Positions 13,004 to 25,357 of a DNA stretch of 64,000 bases are shown piece by piece. The stretch's first letter is position 1, and every line of letters starts with the position of its first letter. The stretch lies in contig CAJNOJ010000152.1 of assembly GCA_905250025.1 (NCBI GenBank), positions 186,001 to 250,000 of the forward strand. The letters run 5' to 3'. Source of the stretch: Adineta ricciae. Lineage: Eukaryota; Rotifera; Eurotatoria; Adinetida; Adinetidae. The notes beneath the pieces are model-generated. The model worked only from the letters and a program-made list of their open reading frames with translations. It searched no databases and was not told where the DNA came from. The translations under genes and the position numbers were made by a program.

Positions 13004-16000
13004 ATGGACAAACGTAACACATATCCCAATTCATCACGGCAAATGTCTGATCCGCGTCGCAAGTAATTTTTCGATAAATTTATATCACCTTGTTCTACTT
13101 CTCGTTTGTTTGAAGTATGCTACAACATCACCGAGGAAATTTCAATAATTATATGCGAGATAGTAATAATAATAGTAATGATAATTCAAGAAATTCGGGA
13201 GCATATGGCGGACAAGGTATCAAACGTATGCGCGGTGACGATTTTCGAAACGATCAAGGTAGTTCTCATCGTATGAAATGGGATTCATTCGATGACAATA
13301 GAAACAATACTAATTCAACATTATTGGAAGGAAATGATGTTGATCAACGATCAGAGTATGAGACAAGTGAAATACGTCTCTTTGTTTTAAGTCAATTTTA
13401 TTTTAGAGCTATGAATCCATTTACAAATTTTACAATGAATGAAACAGCTGTGCTTTGTCTTACTGTTCAAAATGCTAAATATCCGATTACACTGGTAAAC
13501 TTTGATTTTACGACAAATATCTTATTCTACGTGAACGTTTAGGATATAATTCAAAAGATATGTTCGATAACTGGACAAATTTTACGTATTTGTATATTAC
13601 GTCGACGTTCTATTCAAGTTCTCGTTGAATTCGACTCGGCCGAAACCGCTCGCCGAATCAAGCTTGAATTAGACGGTGTACGTTTCCTGCGTTGTTTCCT
13701 TTCTATTTTTTTCATCGTTCTCTTTTTTAGGCTGACATCTACTATGGTTGCTGCACATTAAAAATCGATTTTGCCAATGTAAATAATCAATTTTCTTGAT
13801 ACAGATCTATGAACATCGCATTTTTTAGCTGAAGCATCTCGTCGTGCGTGTCAACGATCAAGATAATCTCGATTTAACAGTCGATGATAATCGTAAGTAT
13901 TCAACAAGATTCGATCTTTTTCTTCAAAATATCAAACAGGGATTTCGAAAGCGAAAAGATGATTATAAATGTGAACTGTTTATCTTACATTTAACATCAA
14001 CAACCAACAAACATCTCATAACATGTCTAGAACTAAATGTATAGAAGTGATGAGAATTTATATCAATCTAGCGATTCATTTTTATAAAAACTCATGACAA
14101 ACATGTACGAATTCCTCTCGACAATTATCATCGCAACAAAGATTTAAATGTAAGTAAGAGACATCATACAAGTATCTATTCATATCGAATTAATTTATAC
14201 ACATATTAATTTCTATACTCTGAAAGATATTCGACATAACTAAAATTGACCCGTCCATCGATTAGATATAAACATTTCTTAAATAATAATTTTCGAGATA
14301 AAATAAATCTGATACTTTTTTAAGCTATTTTGCTGCGTATAAATACTCACACCGTAAACTAAATCTCTTCCGTATTTGCCATTGTATCTCGTGCGATATA
14401 AACACTTTTCTTCTATAAATAGATTTTCAGTTGAAAACGAATAAATAATTATTGCGATAAACTGTGCATGTCTGGCTGACTCTAATCTCTAAATCGTTGT
14501 GTCCCTCAAGGTTCAAACGATACTTCCAATATTCTAGGAGATAAATACTTTCACATCGAAAAACGATAAATGATGCTAATTTACAATATATTTCTGTTCT
14601 ATTTAGATTGCAGACAATACGGTTGAACAAGAAACGATCAATGTACAAGGAGATTCTTTTTCTTTCAAGCTTCTTTCAAAATTGACGAGATGGGTTCTTC
14701 TATATCTGATATCTTGCTTTAGGCTATGGTCATCGGAAAACATTATTATCGTCACCACCACCACCACCACCGTCATCATCAGCCACTAATCGTTTCGGTA
14801 ATGAAACAAACCTATATTAGTTCGTTTAACGTCCCTTAACTTCATTTTAGAACCTTCAATGGTTAATAACGATTCGTTTTCGGTACGTTGAAGAGACTAA
14901 TCAGTAAATAGTTGAACAGCGATAATTTTCTTAGGCAAATGCAAGATTTACTTCACCGGCAATCAATGCTCTAGATCGATTTTTAAATCAACGTATGCCG
15001 TCGCAGGATCGATCAGCGTCATCGTGGGAAAATCCAGGAAGTTTTCAATCGTCATTGGTGCAACAACAATCACAATTATTTGATAATAACTCACGTTTTT
15101 CTGCTCCTCAAATGGGTTCTCTTGATCGTTCACAACGTCTTCCTCCTTATCAAGCCGAATCGGATCGTTTTCGTGAACCATCACCACCACGAACCATAAA
15201 ATCGGATTGTTCGGTCTTCAATGTTGATGGCCTTTCTTCACCGAACTGGAACTGTGAACGATTATTCAATTTACTCTGTGTCTATGGAAATGTCCTACGC
15301 GTACGTCCGAGTTCTCAAATAGATTTAATCACTAGATGGTTGCATTCTTTCTAGATCAAATTTTTGAAATCGAAAGAAGGTGGGGCTATGGTTCAAATGA
15401 ATCGTTGTGAAAATCTTCATCAACATTTGAAAAATCTAAGTTCAACATTCATCTTCGGTCAAACATTTACTATTTTGTAAGTTCATCGTTCGAATCATCA
15501 TTTTACTCATAGTTTTTTATTCGTTTTTTTTTCAAAGTAATTCACGACAAAGTGAAGTGCAGCCTTTAGCTCGGCCGTTTCCATTAGAAAATGGCGATGC
15601 ATCCTATATGGAGTTCGATACAAATCGTAATAATCGTTATTTAACAAGTGATCAAGCTATGAAAAATCGACCTGTCGGTCCAGCACATGTGCTCTATTAT
15701 TTTAATACACCACCGAACATGTCTGAAGTTGATATTGTCCGATTCTTTGAAGATGTCGGTGCTAAACGACCAGTTAAGATAAAAAATTTTCCATCACGCA
15801 AAGAATCCCATCGTAAGCATTGTTTTCGAAAGCATTCAACTGATAAGCTATCTTTGTCTTTTTTTTCTCTACTGTCATAGATGACCGTGATCGACGACAT
15901 AATAATCAACCGAGAGGTGTGACTGGCCTAGCTGAATTTCGAACAATTACAGATGCTTGCGAGGCTTTGATCCTAGCGAATAATTATCCAATTCCTCATT

Positions 16001-16277
16001 CATGTAATTATAACAGATTTTCGTCTGTAATCAGAGTATATTATTCATGGATTTGTTTTTAGCATCGAGATGGCCATATTTTTTCAAGCTAACATTTTCT
16101 GCTGCACCGATCACTGAAGAGGGTGCACTATTGGGCGAAGAGATAAATACTAATGCAGCTATAATAACTATCGACAATGATCGACAGCATCGTCAAAAAT
16201 CATCTGATGACAATGATCGAAATGCAAGTTCTTCGAACGAACATCGCCGACGTCGTCATAGTAGCCCGTCGTCGTAG
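13004..16277 (+). CDS. HNRNPL: hnRNP L-type RNA-binding protein (RRM family)
   Basis: Nuclear pre-mRNA-binding protein and splicing regulator. About a dozen exons start at 13004 (MDKRNTYPNSSRQMSD) and end at TAG 16275-16277. The N-terminus is Asn/Gly/Arg-rich. An early RRM contains CLTVQNAKYPITL and RIKLELDGADIYYGCCTLKI, then VRVNDQDNLDLTVDD, the hnRNP L/PTB inter-domain phrase. A Pro-rich linker follows (around 14755-14790). Later RRMs contain VFNVDGLSSPNWNCERLFNL, LCVYGNVLRIKFLKSKEGGA, NLSSTFIFGQTF, RNNRYLTSDQAMKNR, VLYYFNTPPNMSEVDIVRFF and RWPYFFKLTFSAAP, matching hnRNP L throughout. The tail is Arg/Ser-rich. Orthology is strong; small exon boundaries between 13.5 and 14.9 kb are by eye. 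Confidence 0.88.
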
Positions 16278-16403
16278 TTTTGTTTTCTTTGCGAATGTAA
16301 ATCTTTTCTATGTGGAAGTTCGACAATAAACAAGAATAGAAACGAATTACAATTACTTTTATACATTAGTACTGATACAGAAAGAAAAGAGAACGTCACT
16401 TAA

Positions 16404-17636
16404 TTACGTTGGCGGATGATATTTTTTCATTTGAGCGAGCAAATCCGAGTAGATGACTTTATTTGCAGTCATTCCCCAAACGAAGTCTAAATGATTGTAA
16501 TCCGGAATGTATTTTTCATAGACCAAACTTTGAATATTATCAAATATGTAAGCGACATCCACAGGATCAGCGAGCCAATCTTCGCCTGACCAAAATATAG
16601 CCGTCGGAATTTTGATGGGACGGATTGAATATAGAGGTGGTGTCGTTTGATTGTAATGCAATTGATTTTTTTCTGGTGAACCATAATCATATGCTTGGAA
16701 CAGATTCGACTGTATACCTTGGGCAAAGTGAATCATATTTTTTACAGAGGTTCCACCAGGTTCGTGAGCACCGTAAACAGCAATGCGGGAAATGTTCATG
16801 TTATTCGTTTCTGGTCCGCATAGAACAAATAGAATATTTTCACAGACTTCTTTATCGATAATCGTCTTATCACAAGCATGTTCTGCAAACCAATGTATCA
16901 TGGATGATGAAGGTAAAAATTCATTTCGGCCAAATATTAAATGCCAAATACGTTCTATACTGTCTGCTATAGCGGGTGGTGATAAGTATTTGATAGGCGA
17001 TTTGATATGACCGAGTTGTGCTATTGGTGCTAACGCTGACCAAAAGCTAACACTATTTTGTAGAACACTATTCATACGACCGAATTCAGCAAAAGCAATA
17101 GCTGTTCCTTGTGAATGGCCAACATAAGCCACTTGTGTATGTTTTGTTGCGTTTAAAATATAATAAATCATCGACGGTAGGTCATCACGTGCCATATCGT
17201 CCCAGCTGAAATCCCAGAATTCTTCGTCATGATCAGGATTGTATTTGACGTGGGCACGAGAATAGTAATTTCCACGCATATTTCCCAGCCAGACATCATA
17301 GCCGGCATCAGCTAAGATAAAAGCGAGACTTTGATCGGGAAAGTTCATCGCCCATGTTACGGCACTATCAAGAAGCCCATGTTGTAGGAGAACTGGTCGA
17401 CCTACTGATGAGCCATTACGACCATGTGAGATGCGAAAGACGCCCAAAATATAACCATCTTCTGTTAAGACTTTATGTTCTTCACATGGATAACCTTTGG
17501 TTTGTATAAGTTGGGTTATATTGTAATCACAATCTGGATCACATTTTTTTTCTCGATCGAAAGGTGCTGTCCAGCATATTGAAACAAGGCAAAACAATAT
17601 CCAAATGCCTAGAATAACAAAAGTAGGACAGTTCAA
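16404..17636 (-). CDS. acid lipase (gastric/lysosomal lipase family)
   Basis: Secreted or lysosomal alpha/beta-hydrolase that hydrolyses neutral lipid esters. One uninterrupted frame of 410 residues. The N-terminus is a signal peptide (CPTFVILGIWILFCLVSICW). The family lid/N-domain reads ITQLIQTKGYPCEEHKVLTE and EDGYILGVFRI. The oxyanion region is VLLQHGLLDSAVTW, the nucleophile elbow is VGHSQGT, and NMRGNYYSRAHVKYNP is the lipase signature. The acid SGEDWLADPVDV and the histidine DYNHLDFVWG complete the triad. Length matches the family (~400). It is tail-to-tail with hnRNP L, only about 126 bp apart. A CTAG close to the start could be a splice acceptor, so an upstream exon cannot be excluded. 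Orthology to LIPA or LIPF individually cannot be settled. Confidence 0.9.
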   Translation of the reverse strand: MNCPTFVILGIWILFCLVSICWTAPFDREKKCDPDCDYNITQLIQTKGYPCEEHKVLTEDGYILGVFRISHGRNGSSVGRPVLLQHGLLDSAVTWAMNFPDQSLAFILADAGYDVWLGNMRGNYYSRAHVKYNPDHDEEFWDFSWDDMARDDLPSMIYYILNATKHTQVAYVGHSQGTAIAFAEFGRMNSVLQNSVSFWSALAPIAQLGHIKSPIKYLSPPAIADSIERIWHLIFGRNEFLPSSSMIHWFAEHACDKTIIDKEVCENILFVLCGPETNNMNISRIAVYGAHEPGGTSVKNMIHFAQGIQSNLFQAYDYGSPEKNQLHYNQTTPPLYSIRPIKIPTAIFWSGEDWLADPVDVAYIFDNIQSLVYEKYIPDYNHLDFVWGMTANKVIYSDLLAQMKKYHPPT

Positions 17637-18212
17637 ATAATATCTCGATTATTTTCAAGATTTTTACCAGATATCATTGCCCTCAGGTAGGTTTTTATGC
17701 TATCTCGATGCACAACAGAAACTAGTATTTAAATGATATTTTTGCGCTCACCTATATATTATATACAAGATAATAACCTAAAAGTAACCCTTCTGATAAC
17801 ATTATTTAATGTTCGTAGATACAAGAAAAAAAGGAACTTTTGTATTCGCCATTCAAGTAACAAAAATGCGTATTTGTTACTTAATCCAACATAATTCATT
17901 CGTTTGAATTTGATTGAGATAAGCGCGCAGTACTCGTTCTATCCCATGGAATTCAATAGAACAGAACGAAGTTATCTTAAACCTTCCCATCAAGCTTCAA
18001 TCTAAATCTTTGTGTGTCACTTAAATGTATTTGCGACAATTATTCGGTTTTATTGTCAATTAACTATTGAATTCGGGATTGCGGAACAATCTCTTGATGC
18101 TTCCGAATTAGAAATGCTTCAACTTGATGTTATTTTACTAGAATACATCTATTTGCTTTTATTTTTTTGAATATCATTTGAGACTATTGAAGTGTTTAGA
18201 AATTTCAACGAG
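17637..18212. other. intergenic, edge of the accessory island
   Basis: Upstream region of the lipase gene. AT-rich, with no supported ORF. It ends at the 5-bp target duplication of the LTR element. Confidence 0.5.
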
Positions 18213-18217
18213 TTTTG

Positions 18218-18422
18218 TGTAATGACAAACTGGTTGAGTAGCTGACCGCTTCTCACGGTATAGATGTTTATTGACTACTCTACATGACCAGAATGTATCT
18301 CTTCACAATAAGACACGCGCTTATATAGAGAAGAGGAAAGAGAGAGATGACCCGGAGATAGTATGATATAGAGGTGAGAGGATAAAGAACAGAAAGAGAT
18401 GAACGATATCATTATCGTTACA
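18218..18422 (-). repeat. 3' LTR of the minus-strand element
   Basis: 205-bp long terminal repeat with TG..CA ends. The TATA box on the minus strand corresponds to 18320-18327 and the AATAAA to 18267-18272. Identical by eye to the LTR at 19206. Confidence 0.9.
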
Positions 18423-18432
18423 CCCTCCCACT
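18423..18432 (-). other. polypurine tract
   Basis: AGTGGGAGGG on the minus strand, directly abutting the 3' LTR: the expected plus-strand DNA primer site in reverse transcription. Confidence 0.75.
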
Positions 18433-19187
18433 CAGCTTAGACGCGCTCCTGAGCGTCTTTACAATATTAAGTCGAAGGCGAAAAAAAAATGAAGATGAGT
18501 AGATAATGATCACGAGAAAGGTCATACGAATAAGAACAATATAAACTCATCGAATGCACTAGAGATATCTCAACACAAAATGCGATTTATAAGCGTTTAC
18601 ACATAACGAAGTAGTTAAAAAAAAATTTCGCTCCAACGACTACGACGTTTCATACAAAAAATTAACATAATGACAAACACACACGCATTAATACGAGATA
18701 TTCCATACGACTTTTTCTCATCCTCTTGCTTAAACCGATTAGCTTGATGTATCAAACACAGCAAAAAATATAATGAGTCAATTAGTGCACTCTTCTGTAT
18801 GCAGCTTTACTTGAACGAATCTTGTGCCAATAAAATGAATCGCCACGCAGTAGAAGTGGAACCCTTCCATGTCATTCTTCTCCCGGATAACTCGGCTGTT
18901 CAGTCGTTGGGTCGTTCTCGCAGCTACAGACAAATAAAATTCTTCCATTTCTTCATTTCAAATAATTCTTTCTGGATTAATATTCCTGCCAACGCTTGCC
19001 CATCCGATTCTGATGCCGTTCATGCCGTTGAGGAGGTTCATCATCGCATTAATTCAAAATTCATCCTTGTTATTTTACATACATTGCAGTCACCGATTGC
19101 CCATTAAATTTCGATTTATCCATTGATTGATCTTCATTGTTGTTTGTGTTTACTAGAGAATCTATTTCGAGTGGATTTGCGAAGATT

Positions 19188-19205
19188 CACTAGCCAGGGT
19201 CGCCA
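19188..19205 (-). other. tRNA primer binding site
   Basis: TGGCGACCCTGGCTAGTG on the minus strand, directly abutting the 5' LTR. The TGG start fits pairing with a tRNA 3' CCA end. Which tRNA is used was not determined. Confidence 0.75.
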
Positions 19206-19410
19206 TGTAATGACAAACTGGTTGAGTAGCTGACCGCTTCTCACGGTATAGATGTTTATTGACTACTCTACATGACCAGAATGTATCTCTTCACAATAAG
19301 ACACGCGCTTATATAGAGAAGAGGAAAGAGAGAGATGACCCGGAGATAGTATGATATAGAGGTGAGAGGATAAAGAACAGAAAGAGATGAACGATATCAT
19401 TATCGTTACA
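19206..19410 (-). repeat. 5' LTR of the minus-strand element
   Basis: 205-bp direct repeat of 18218-18422. In this copy the TATA box corresponds to 19308-19315 and the AATAAA to 19255-19260. It would drive transcription leftwards across the element. Confidence 0.9.
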
Positions 19411-19415
19411 TTTTG

Positions 19416-20076
19416 CATTCTGGCTTAGCAAAAAGGCAAAAAATTTATTCAATGTTGTTCTTCAAAAGTCATTTTAAATTTGAAAAAGCTTTCATTCACA
19501 TATTAAATCCGATCTCCAAATGCGATGACTTCCACTATCAGCTATACACAGAGGTTTCTTTCAGTATCGAACGATAACCCATTGAAGGAAATAATGCTTA
19601 TAAGAAATATTTGAAACGAATTTTTCAATCAGCATCTTGATTAATTGTCCTCTCTGGAGAAAAATGCTTTCTTTACATTGACTCAATGAATGGAGTGTTT
19701 GATTTGTGGAACAATGTGAAAGAATTGTGGAGTTCTAGAAATTTCAACTGATAAGTTCATTTTCTGATTAATTGTAAAACCTGAATAGAACGACAATATT
19801 GTGATCATTAGGACAACGATTTGCTAATGAAGTAAAAGTTTGATAAATGAAAGAATTTATGAAGAAATCCCATGTTTGATTGGAATATTTGACAGCAAGT
19901 CTTGTTTTCAATACAGATAAAATTGATCACCGAAAATCATCTTATTGATACGATTTAATTCAGATTTGAAAGTCACGAGTGAAATCAGTTACACTTATTC
20001 AATGGATAATTGAATTGTTGTTTTTAATAAACTTTCAAAGAAAATCTGAGAGTTTACTCATGAAAGATCATCAATG
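19416..20076. other. AT-rich spacer
   Basis: No supported ORF, RNA or repeat seen between the LTR element and the TIR element. Confidence 0.4.
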
Positions 20077-20767
20077 TAGGATGTCATGGACACGGATTCG
20101 CACATGAGTCTATTCCAACTTTCGTTTCTTTTGCTCCAAGTAGAACTCGATAAGCTCTATCGATTACATGTCTTATTTATCAATTTTGAATCATATATGG
20201 CTGAGAAAAAATGTCACCCAGGTCGAATAATCCGGCACGGAAACGATAGGAACATGTGAAAACCAGTAGCCGGAAACGGTTACCACATTTCTTCATCGGA
20301 TTCCGCTCAGAAATGGCGAGTTTCCTCAGAGATTTTGTCGGAAAGTCATAGGATCCTGCTTCAGGAACCATCGTCCTGGGTAAAATTCCTTCTCTATCGA
20401 ACAATCCCTTTTGACAAGTTTTTGTTTCCCTCGTTCGCAATTTCGCGCATCTAGCAGCCAACAAAGTGTACCATCTATAAACGCTTTAACTTGTCTTTCA
20501 TGTTACATGCTTAGATTATTCGATTAACATTCATCAATAAAGTCTAAAATTTCCGATATGAAAAATAGCTATTGATTCATGTGAATTCACCAATCAGATT
20601 TTTTGTCAATGTACGTGTGCATGGTAACTTGACAATTGGCATTTTTCTCAGCTGCATATGATTTAAAACTGATAAATAAGACATGTAATCGATAGAACTC
20701 ATCGAGTTTTACTCGGAACGAGAGTTGGAATACACTCATGTGCGAATCCGTGCTCAGCATATCCTAC
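20077..20767. mobile_element. non-autonomous TIR DNA transposon (MITE-like)
   Basis: The left end (20091-20215) and right end (complement of 20640-20752) are imperfect inverted repeats of about 110-125 bp. Both contain CACGGATTCGCACATGAG, then TATTCCAACT and TCGTT, then TATCGATTACATGTC and TTATTTATCA, and both run into GCTGAGAAAAA. An outer GTAGGAT/ATCCTAC pair at 20077 and 20767 may be the true termini. The ~420 bp interior has no transposase; the minus-strand ORF at 20180-20464 overlaps the TIR and has no domain. The target duplication could not be fixed, so ends are approximate and the superfamily is unassigned. Confidence 0.7.
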
Positions 20768-21767
20768 GTGTGGATAAGTTAAAAGTATTCATCTATCTTC
20801 GCGATTGATTACTGATATTCGGATCAGGACAGTATTGTTGGAAAACTCTCGCCCATTTTGAGATTACAGTAGGGATAAAGATTGAAGCTACTCCCACAAA
20901 CAATTCTGAAAGATAGTATTATTATAATTAGAGATAGGAGAAACATTTCCTAGATTATCACGGCTAGCCGTGAGTGGGCGACTGACTAGTTAGTTTCATG
21001 AACAATCCATATCGAACATATTTTGAGTTACTATGCAACTTTATTTGACGTTCAAAATGACGATGGATGTAAACTCGAGAACATGGTTGACATAGTATGC
21101 TCTTTTGAGTGTACCCAGGTCAACAAATCCGATGCTGGATCCGATCGGATCTTACCGGATCCGACCATCCGACAAAATCCGATCGGATTCCTGGAAACGG
21201 AATTGCATTGGAATCCGACTAGAAAAATCCCGTCGGTTGTTGCAAATTTTATGAGCGATCTTTCTAGCTATATTCTATGATGATCCTTAAAAAATCCAGG
21301 AAATCCATGTTTCGGGTCCGACGAGATCCGACNTTCCCATTTTCACGCCGAACAGTTGACCCGCTCATAACTGATCGGTTTCTCATCCGAGATATTGAAA
21401 CTTTACATAATAGTGTGATTTTTGTCACAGATTCTACTCTTCTTTCCACTTGCGAAACTCGATAATTGAGTGGTCTCGTTCTCAAAAAGAGTATTAGTTA
21501 AATTTTCTTAAAGATCATTTAAACTATCTGCGTCTTTCAACTCTCATCTACACTGAGTCGGTCTGCAACCGAAGCTGTCAAAGTTCGACATAACTGTGCG
21601 ATTTACAGAACATTTTCTATTACTCTTTTCAATTTAAAGAGCTGATAATCTGCAGGACTTATTCTCGAAGCTCGAAAGACATCAAGTAATATTCGTTAAA
21701 AAAATCATTGACATTAACTGAGACTCTTATAAATCTCATCTCTCAAGTAGTATTTGAAACAAACGTT
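20768..21767. other. spacer with a cluster of GGATC/CCGA words
   Basis: No gene supported. At 21125-21350 there is a dense cluster of overlapping GATCCGA, GATCGGAT and ATCCGAC words, with one N at 21333. The 19-mer CATCCGACAAAATCCGATC at 21166-21184 recurs in inverse complement at 22725-22743 inside the F-box/LRR repeat unit. This looks like decayed repeat DNA. Confidence 0.45.
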
Positions 21768-24700
21768 TAGTCGTTCGTCGACCTCCCTCCTGTCGGTCAC
21801 TCACGACTAGCCCTTGCCACGCTACCTCTGTTATGTCTTTCACATTTGACTAACTTTTAAACTGAATAACTGTGCTTCCTTTCATTTTGGCTTCGAAAGT
21901 GCTGATCTTCCATGTATTTGATCCCGAAAAGAAAATAGATAAAAGTTTTATTTTATTATTTGCTGTGAAAAGAACACGCATCATAATGCACCCTATGTTT
22001 AGAATACTATTTGTATAGGCCATGTCTTTGTAGTTAATAAGATGGAATTGCACTTACGGGTATATCACTCTGGCACATATTTCCACTAAATTCCTATCGG
22101 AAGACTAGATGTATCGCAGCCTAGAAGACACAAATGGTATTCAGCTTATACCACTTTGTATGATTTCTTGGACTAGAAATATCATGATGTATGGTATATT
22201 AAATCTTCTTCTGTAAACTCCTAAACTACTCTATTGGTCCACATCACATCCGGCAGTAGCGTTGAAACCACTACCTTCTACAAAAGATTTTAGGACGATA
22301 GAGAAAAATATCTCTTCTGAAAAAACAGAAAGAAGCCGAAGGTACGTGACTAAGAAAAAGCTAACGTCATATTTGAGTTCTTCAACCTCGATTATCCTTC
22401 GATCAACCCTTACTCGACAAAAAACTTTTCCCCCTTACTTAATTAGTCAATTAGCTAATTAGAATTTTCGGAAACTAACATAAGATTCGAGATCCTAGAC
22501 TCCAATTACCTTTCATCAATCGTTTTCTAATAAGTATGGTTAGGTTTTCATTGATTTATAAAATACTGCAATCTGATTGGATTATGCAAACAAACTTTTA
22601 GCATTTTAACGACCGTATTTTATACGCTATTACTCGTTCTTTCAGAAAAGAGAATTAGAAACGAATTAAAAACAAACAACGAGTAATCGAGCTTTCAGAA
22701 TCTGCAGAAATCCGCTAGGAAAAAGATCGGATTTTGTCGGATGCCAGAAATGCTAAGAATCTTGGACTTTCGGCGCATTCCCATCGCATCCGCTGGAGTT
22801 TAGTCGCTCTGAGCAACCATCCTTTAAAGCGTAATTAAGATTGGGAACCTCAAACTTTACATTAGCTTCTTCTTGTGCATCTTTTTTTCGAATCTTATTC
22901 GATATATGGTCTATTTGAAATGAGATCTTTCCGATCCATTATAAGTATGCGTGAACCTGTTGCTTTTCTGCCCTGAAAAACAGAACATCATGTGACGTAC
23001 AGTAGGGTGTCATTGGTTTTAAACATGGTATAAAGCTAAACGTGTTCATTGAATTGGAATAGAAATAGAAAAACAGAGGATATTATGGATAGGTCATGAT
23101 AATCGACTAGGCAAAAACGACTTTTTTCTTACAAAGAGACAAGTGGTTTGGTTTATGATGTGAAACAAGTCTCTATGGTGTTTCAAGTATGCTGAACGAT
23201 ATAGTTCTAACATTTTAGTATCAGACCAGCGAGTTCAATGGGCGGGTATTGCTTATAAATTACATATGTATATTGAAATAAGTCTCATTGTGCACGCATT
23301 CGTTATCTTGAACTTGGCCATGGCTGTTGTTGGAAATATTAGTTCTAAACTGAAAACTTCACAACATTTACCATCAGAAGATGATACTTTTGAGCGAGAG
23401 CTCTCTAACCAGAACAAATATGGGAGGATATTTTTCATGTGTTAAGAGAGGTTTCTGCAACTACTGAGAAGAACATGAATTAATCCAAGCATGTTTACCT
23501 GACTTTAACAATGACGATTTCTTCTCACTATTTTTAGTGGTAATAAAAAGTGACTGTATACTCAGCTAAAAAGTTTCAGTATCGTACGGCGCGATTTTAT
23601 TTGCTGAAAACAAAATGCACATATTTTCCTTCTTTGACCACGGGCACGCTCATCTTCGACTGCTTTATATATTCATATATACAAATCCTGTCGATAGCAT
23701 TATATCAGACTTCGTGAATAATATTGCTGGTTGTTGCAAATTCTATTGTTTATCTACAACACATACAGACTATTACTACACGGTTGTATTCGTTGTTGGT
23801 ACTCATTTGTAAACAAACAGAGACTAAATGTGTGCAAATACCGCGATTAAAAGCAAGAATATCTGTATTTAGATAATGATCCTTTGCATACTTTCAGTCC
23901 ACTCGATTTATATGAGTGTATTTTGACTAAGTGCTGTTTACTCCTTGCAAACAGGCGGGCTATATACATACCATTTCAGGTACACCTCTAAACGTAGTAA
24001 TACTACATGTATAAATTCAGTCTGGGGTGGCTCCAGATAGCCAAAATCCACTTCTGTTCAATGATCATCATCTCGCACGAGTTTTCAATCACCGATACGT
24101 GCAGAGAACTCGAAGACAGGTACCTAAACCAAATGAAATGTACGTTCTCTTACAGTGTAATGCTAGAGAACACTACGAATATATATGTAATATCTTAGCG
24201 CACAGACTAAGATGTTGAATTATGCACACCTGAGCGGTTTCAACTTTGTCATCATTCAAAAGATAGATCTCAGAGCAAGGGTACAATAGCTCCCTATTAT
24301 TAAATTTCATACGACTTCAAACTTCTGAGCGTTTCAAACAGTGTCGAGATGTTCGATGTAAGCAAACCATAAATACAAAGCCCTGTTATCAGAATGATAT
24401 ACAAACGAGCTCGAAAATATATTGCAAAGCTCTTTCCACGATAAAGTACTGCAAAAACACTTTCCTGATATTTTAACATGGATAAGCACCAAGAGTGAAT
24501 AGTGCTGATCATATTCAGCAAAATAACTTGTTTTCAGACTACGCTGATGGTGGGAAATGATTAATCTAACAGAACGATTCGATGTGCTATTTTTTAATTA
24601 TTCTCTCTTCACTATGTCATTCTAGTCAGTTTATAACAGTGTTTCTTTCAAACGCACCGTAGAACTCATACATAACGGATGAATACTACTCTCTCCAAAA

Positions 24701-25357
24701 ATGAACCACAAAAAGAACTAAAACCTCCCCATCAAACAATCAATACATTCACGCTTTGGAATGAAACATGCAACAGCTTTCTTATAATGAAGAATCGCTG
24801 CCATTCAGTGTACCACACCCTGGTCACTTTGCCATTAGCAGAAATAACATCTGAACTGCATCCGTGCTGTACTATCATCGATCCCATTCTTCTACATCTC
24901 CAATGTAGTCGAGCTGTCTACAGTAATATTGTCTTGTCCATCACACCCTCTCGGAAACAAACTTTAAACCGAGAGGATCACTCATAAACGCACCGCACTA
25001 CGGCGTCTCTTCTACCAAACACTGCTTCATTATACCTTCGTAACTAAGTCATTCATTTTCAATGATGCACATGAATTTCTCACGGAACAAAAATCATTAA
25101 CATTCAGGTAACATTCACTTCTCACAACAACATTCGTTTTCTCTACCTTTATTACTCATCAATGTCACGATAACCACACAACGAACGATATCTACTAAGT
25201 TTTCAATCGAAAAAGCTCCAATCTACACAAAGAGCCATCAGATCCACGATCACTTGTTCTCCGATTGAACTTAAAGCCCGATCTATACCATCTTGGCGTT
25301 CTAAGAATGAGACAAAACAGAAATTACAAACTTCTTCGACCACAGCATCAATCTTAC

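Larger units (their letters stand above)
18218..19410 (-). mobile_element. non-autonomous LTR retrotransposon (TRIM-like), minus orientation
   Basis: Two 205-bp direct repeats read as identical and flank about 783 bp. Each begins TG and ends CA with short inverted termini (TGTAA/TTACA). The target duplication TTTTG lies at 18213-18217 and 19411-19415. On the minus strand the internal region starts with TGGCGACCCTGGCTAGTG immediately after the LTR (primer binding site) and ends with AGTGGGAGGG immediately before the other LTR (polypurine tract). Within the LTR a TATATAAG box is followed by AATAAA, both on the minus strand, as in U3-R-U5. No gag, protease, RT or integrase is seen, so it must move using proteins supplied in trans. 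Identical LTRs indicate a recent insertion. Confidence 0.88.

Noticed and set aside
23253..23445. ORFs on both strands with a hydrophobic segment, repeated in the four units
   Set aside because: Conservation follows from the recent duplication. Copies 2 and 4 carry a stop in the plus frame, upstream frames contain TGA, and no family is recognised.
23615..23812. 65-codon ORF conserved at 23615, 32378 and 35639
   Set aside because: The copies are nearly identical DNA, so an open frame is uninformative; no domain or splice context supports it.
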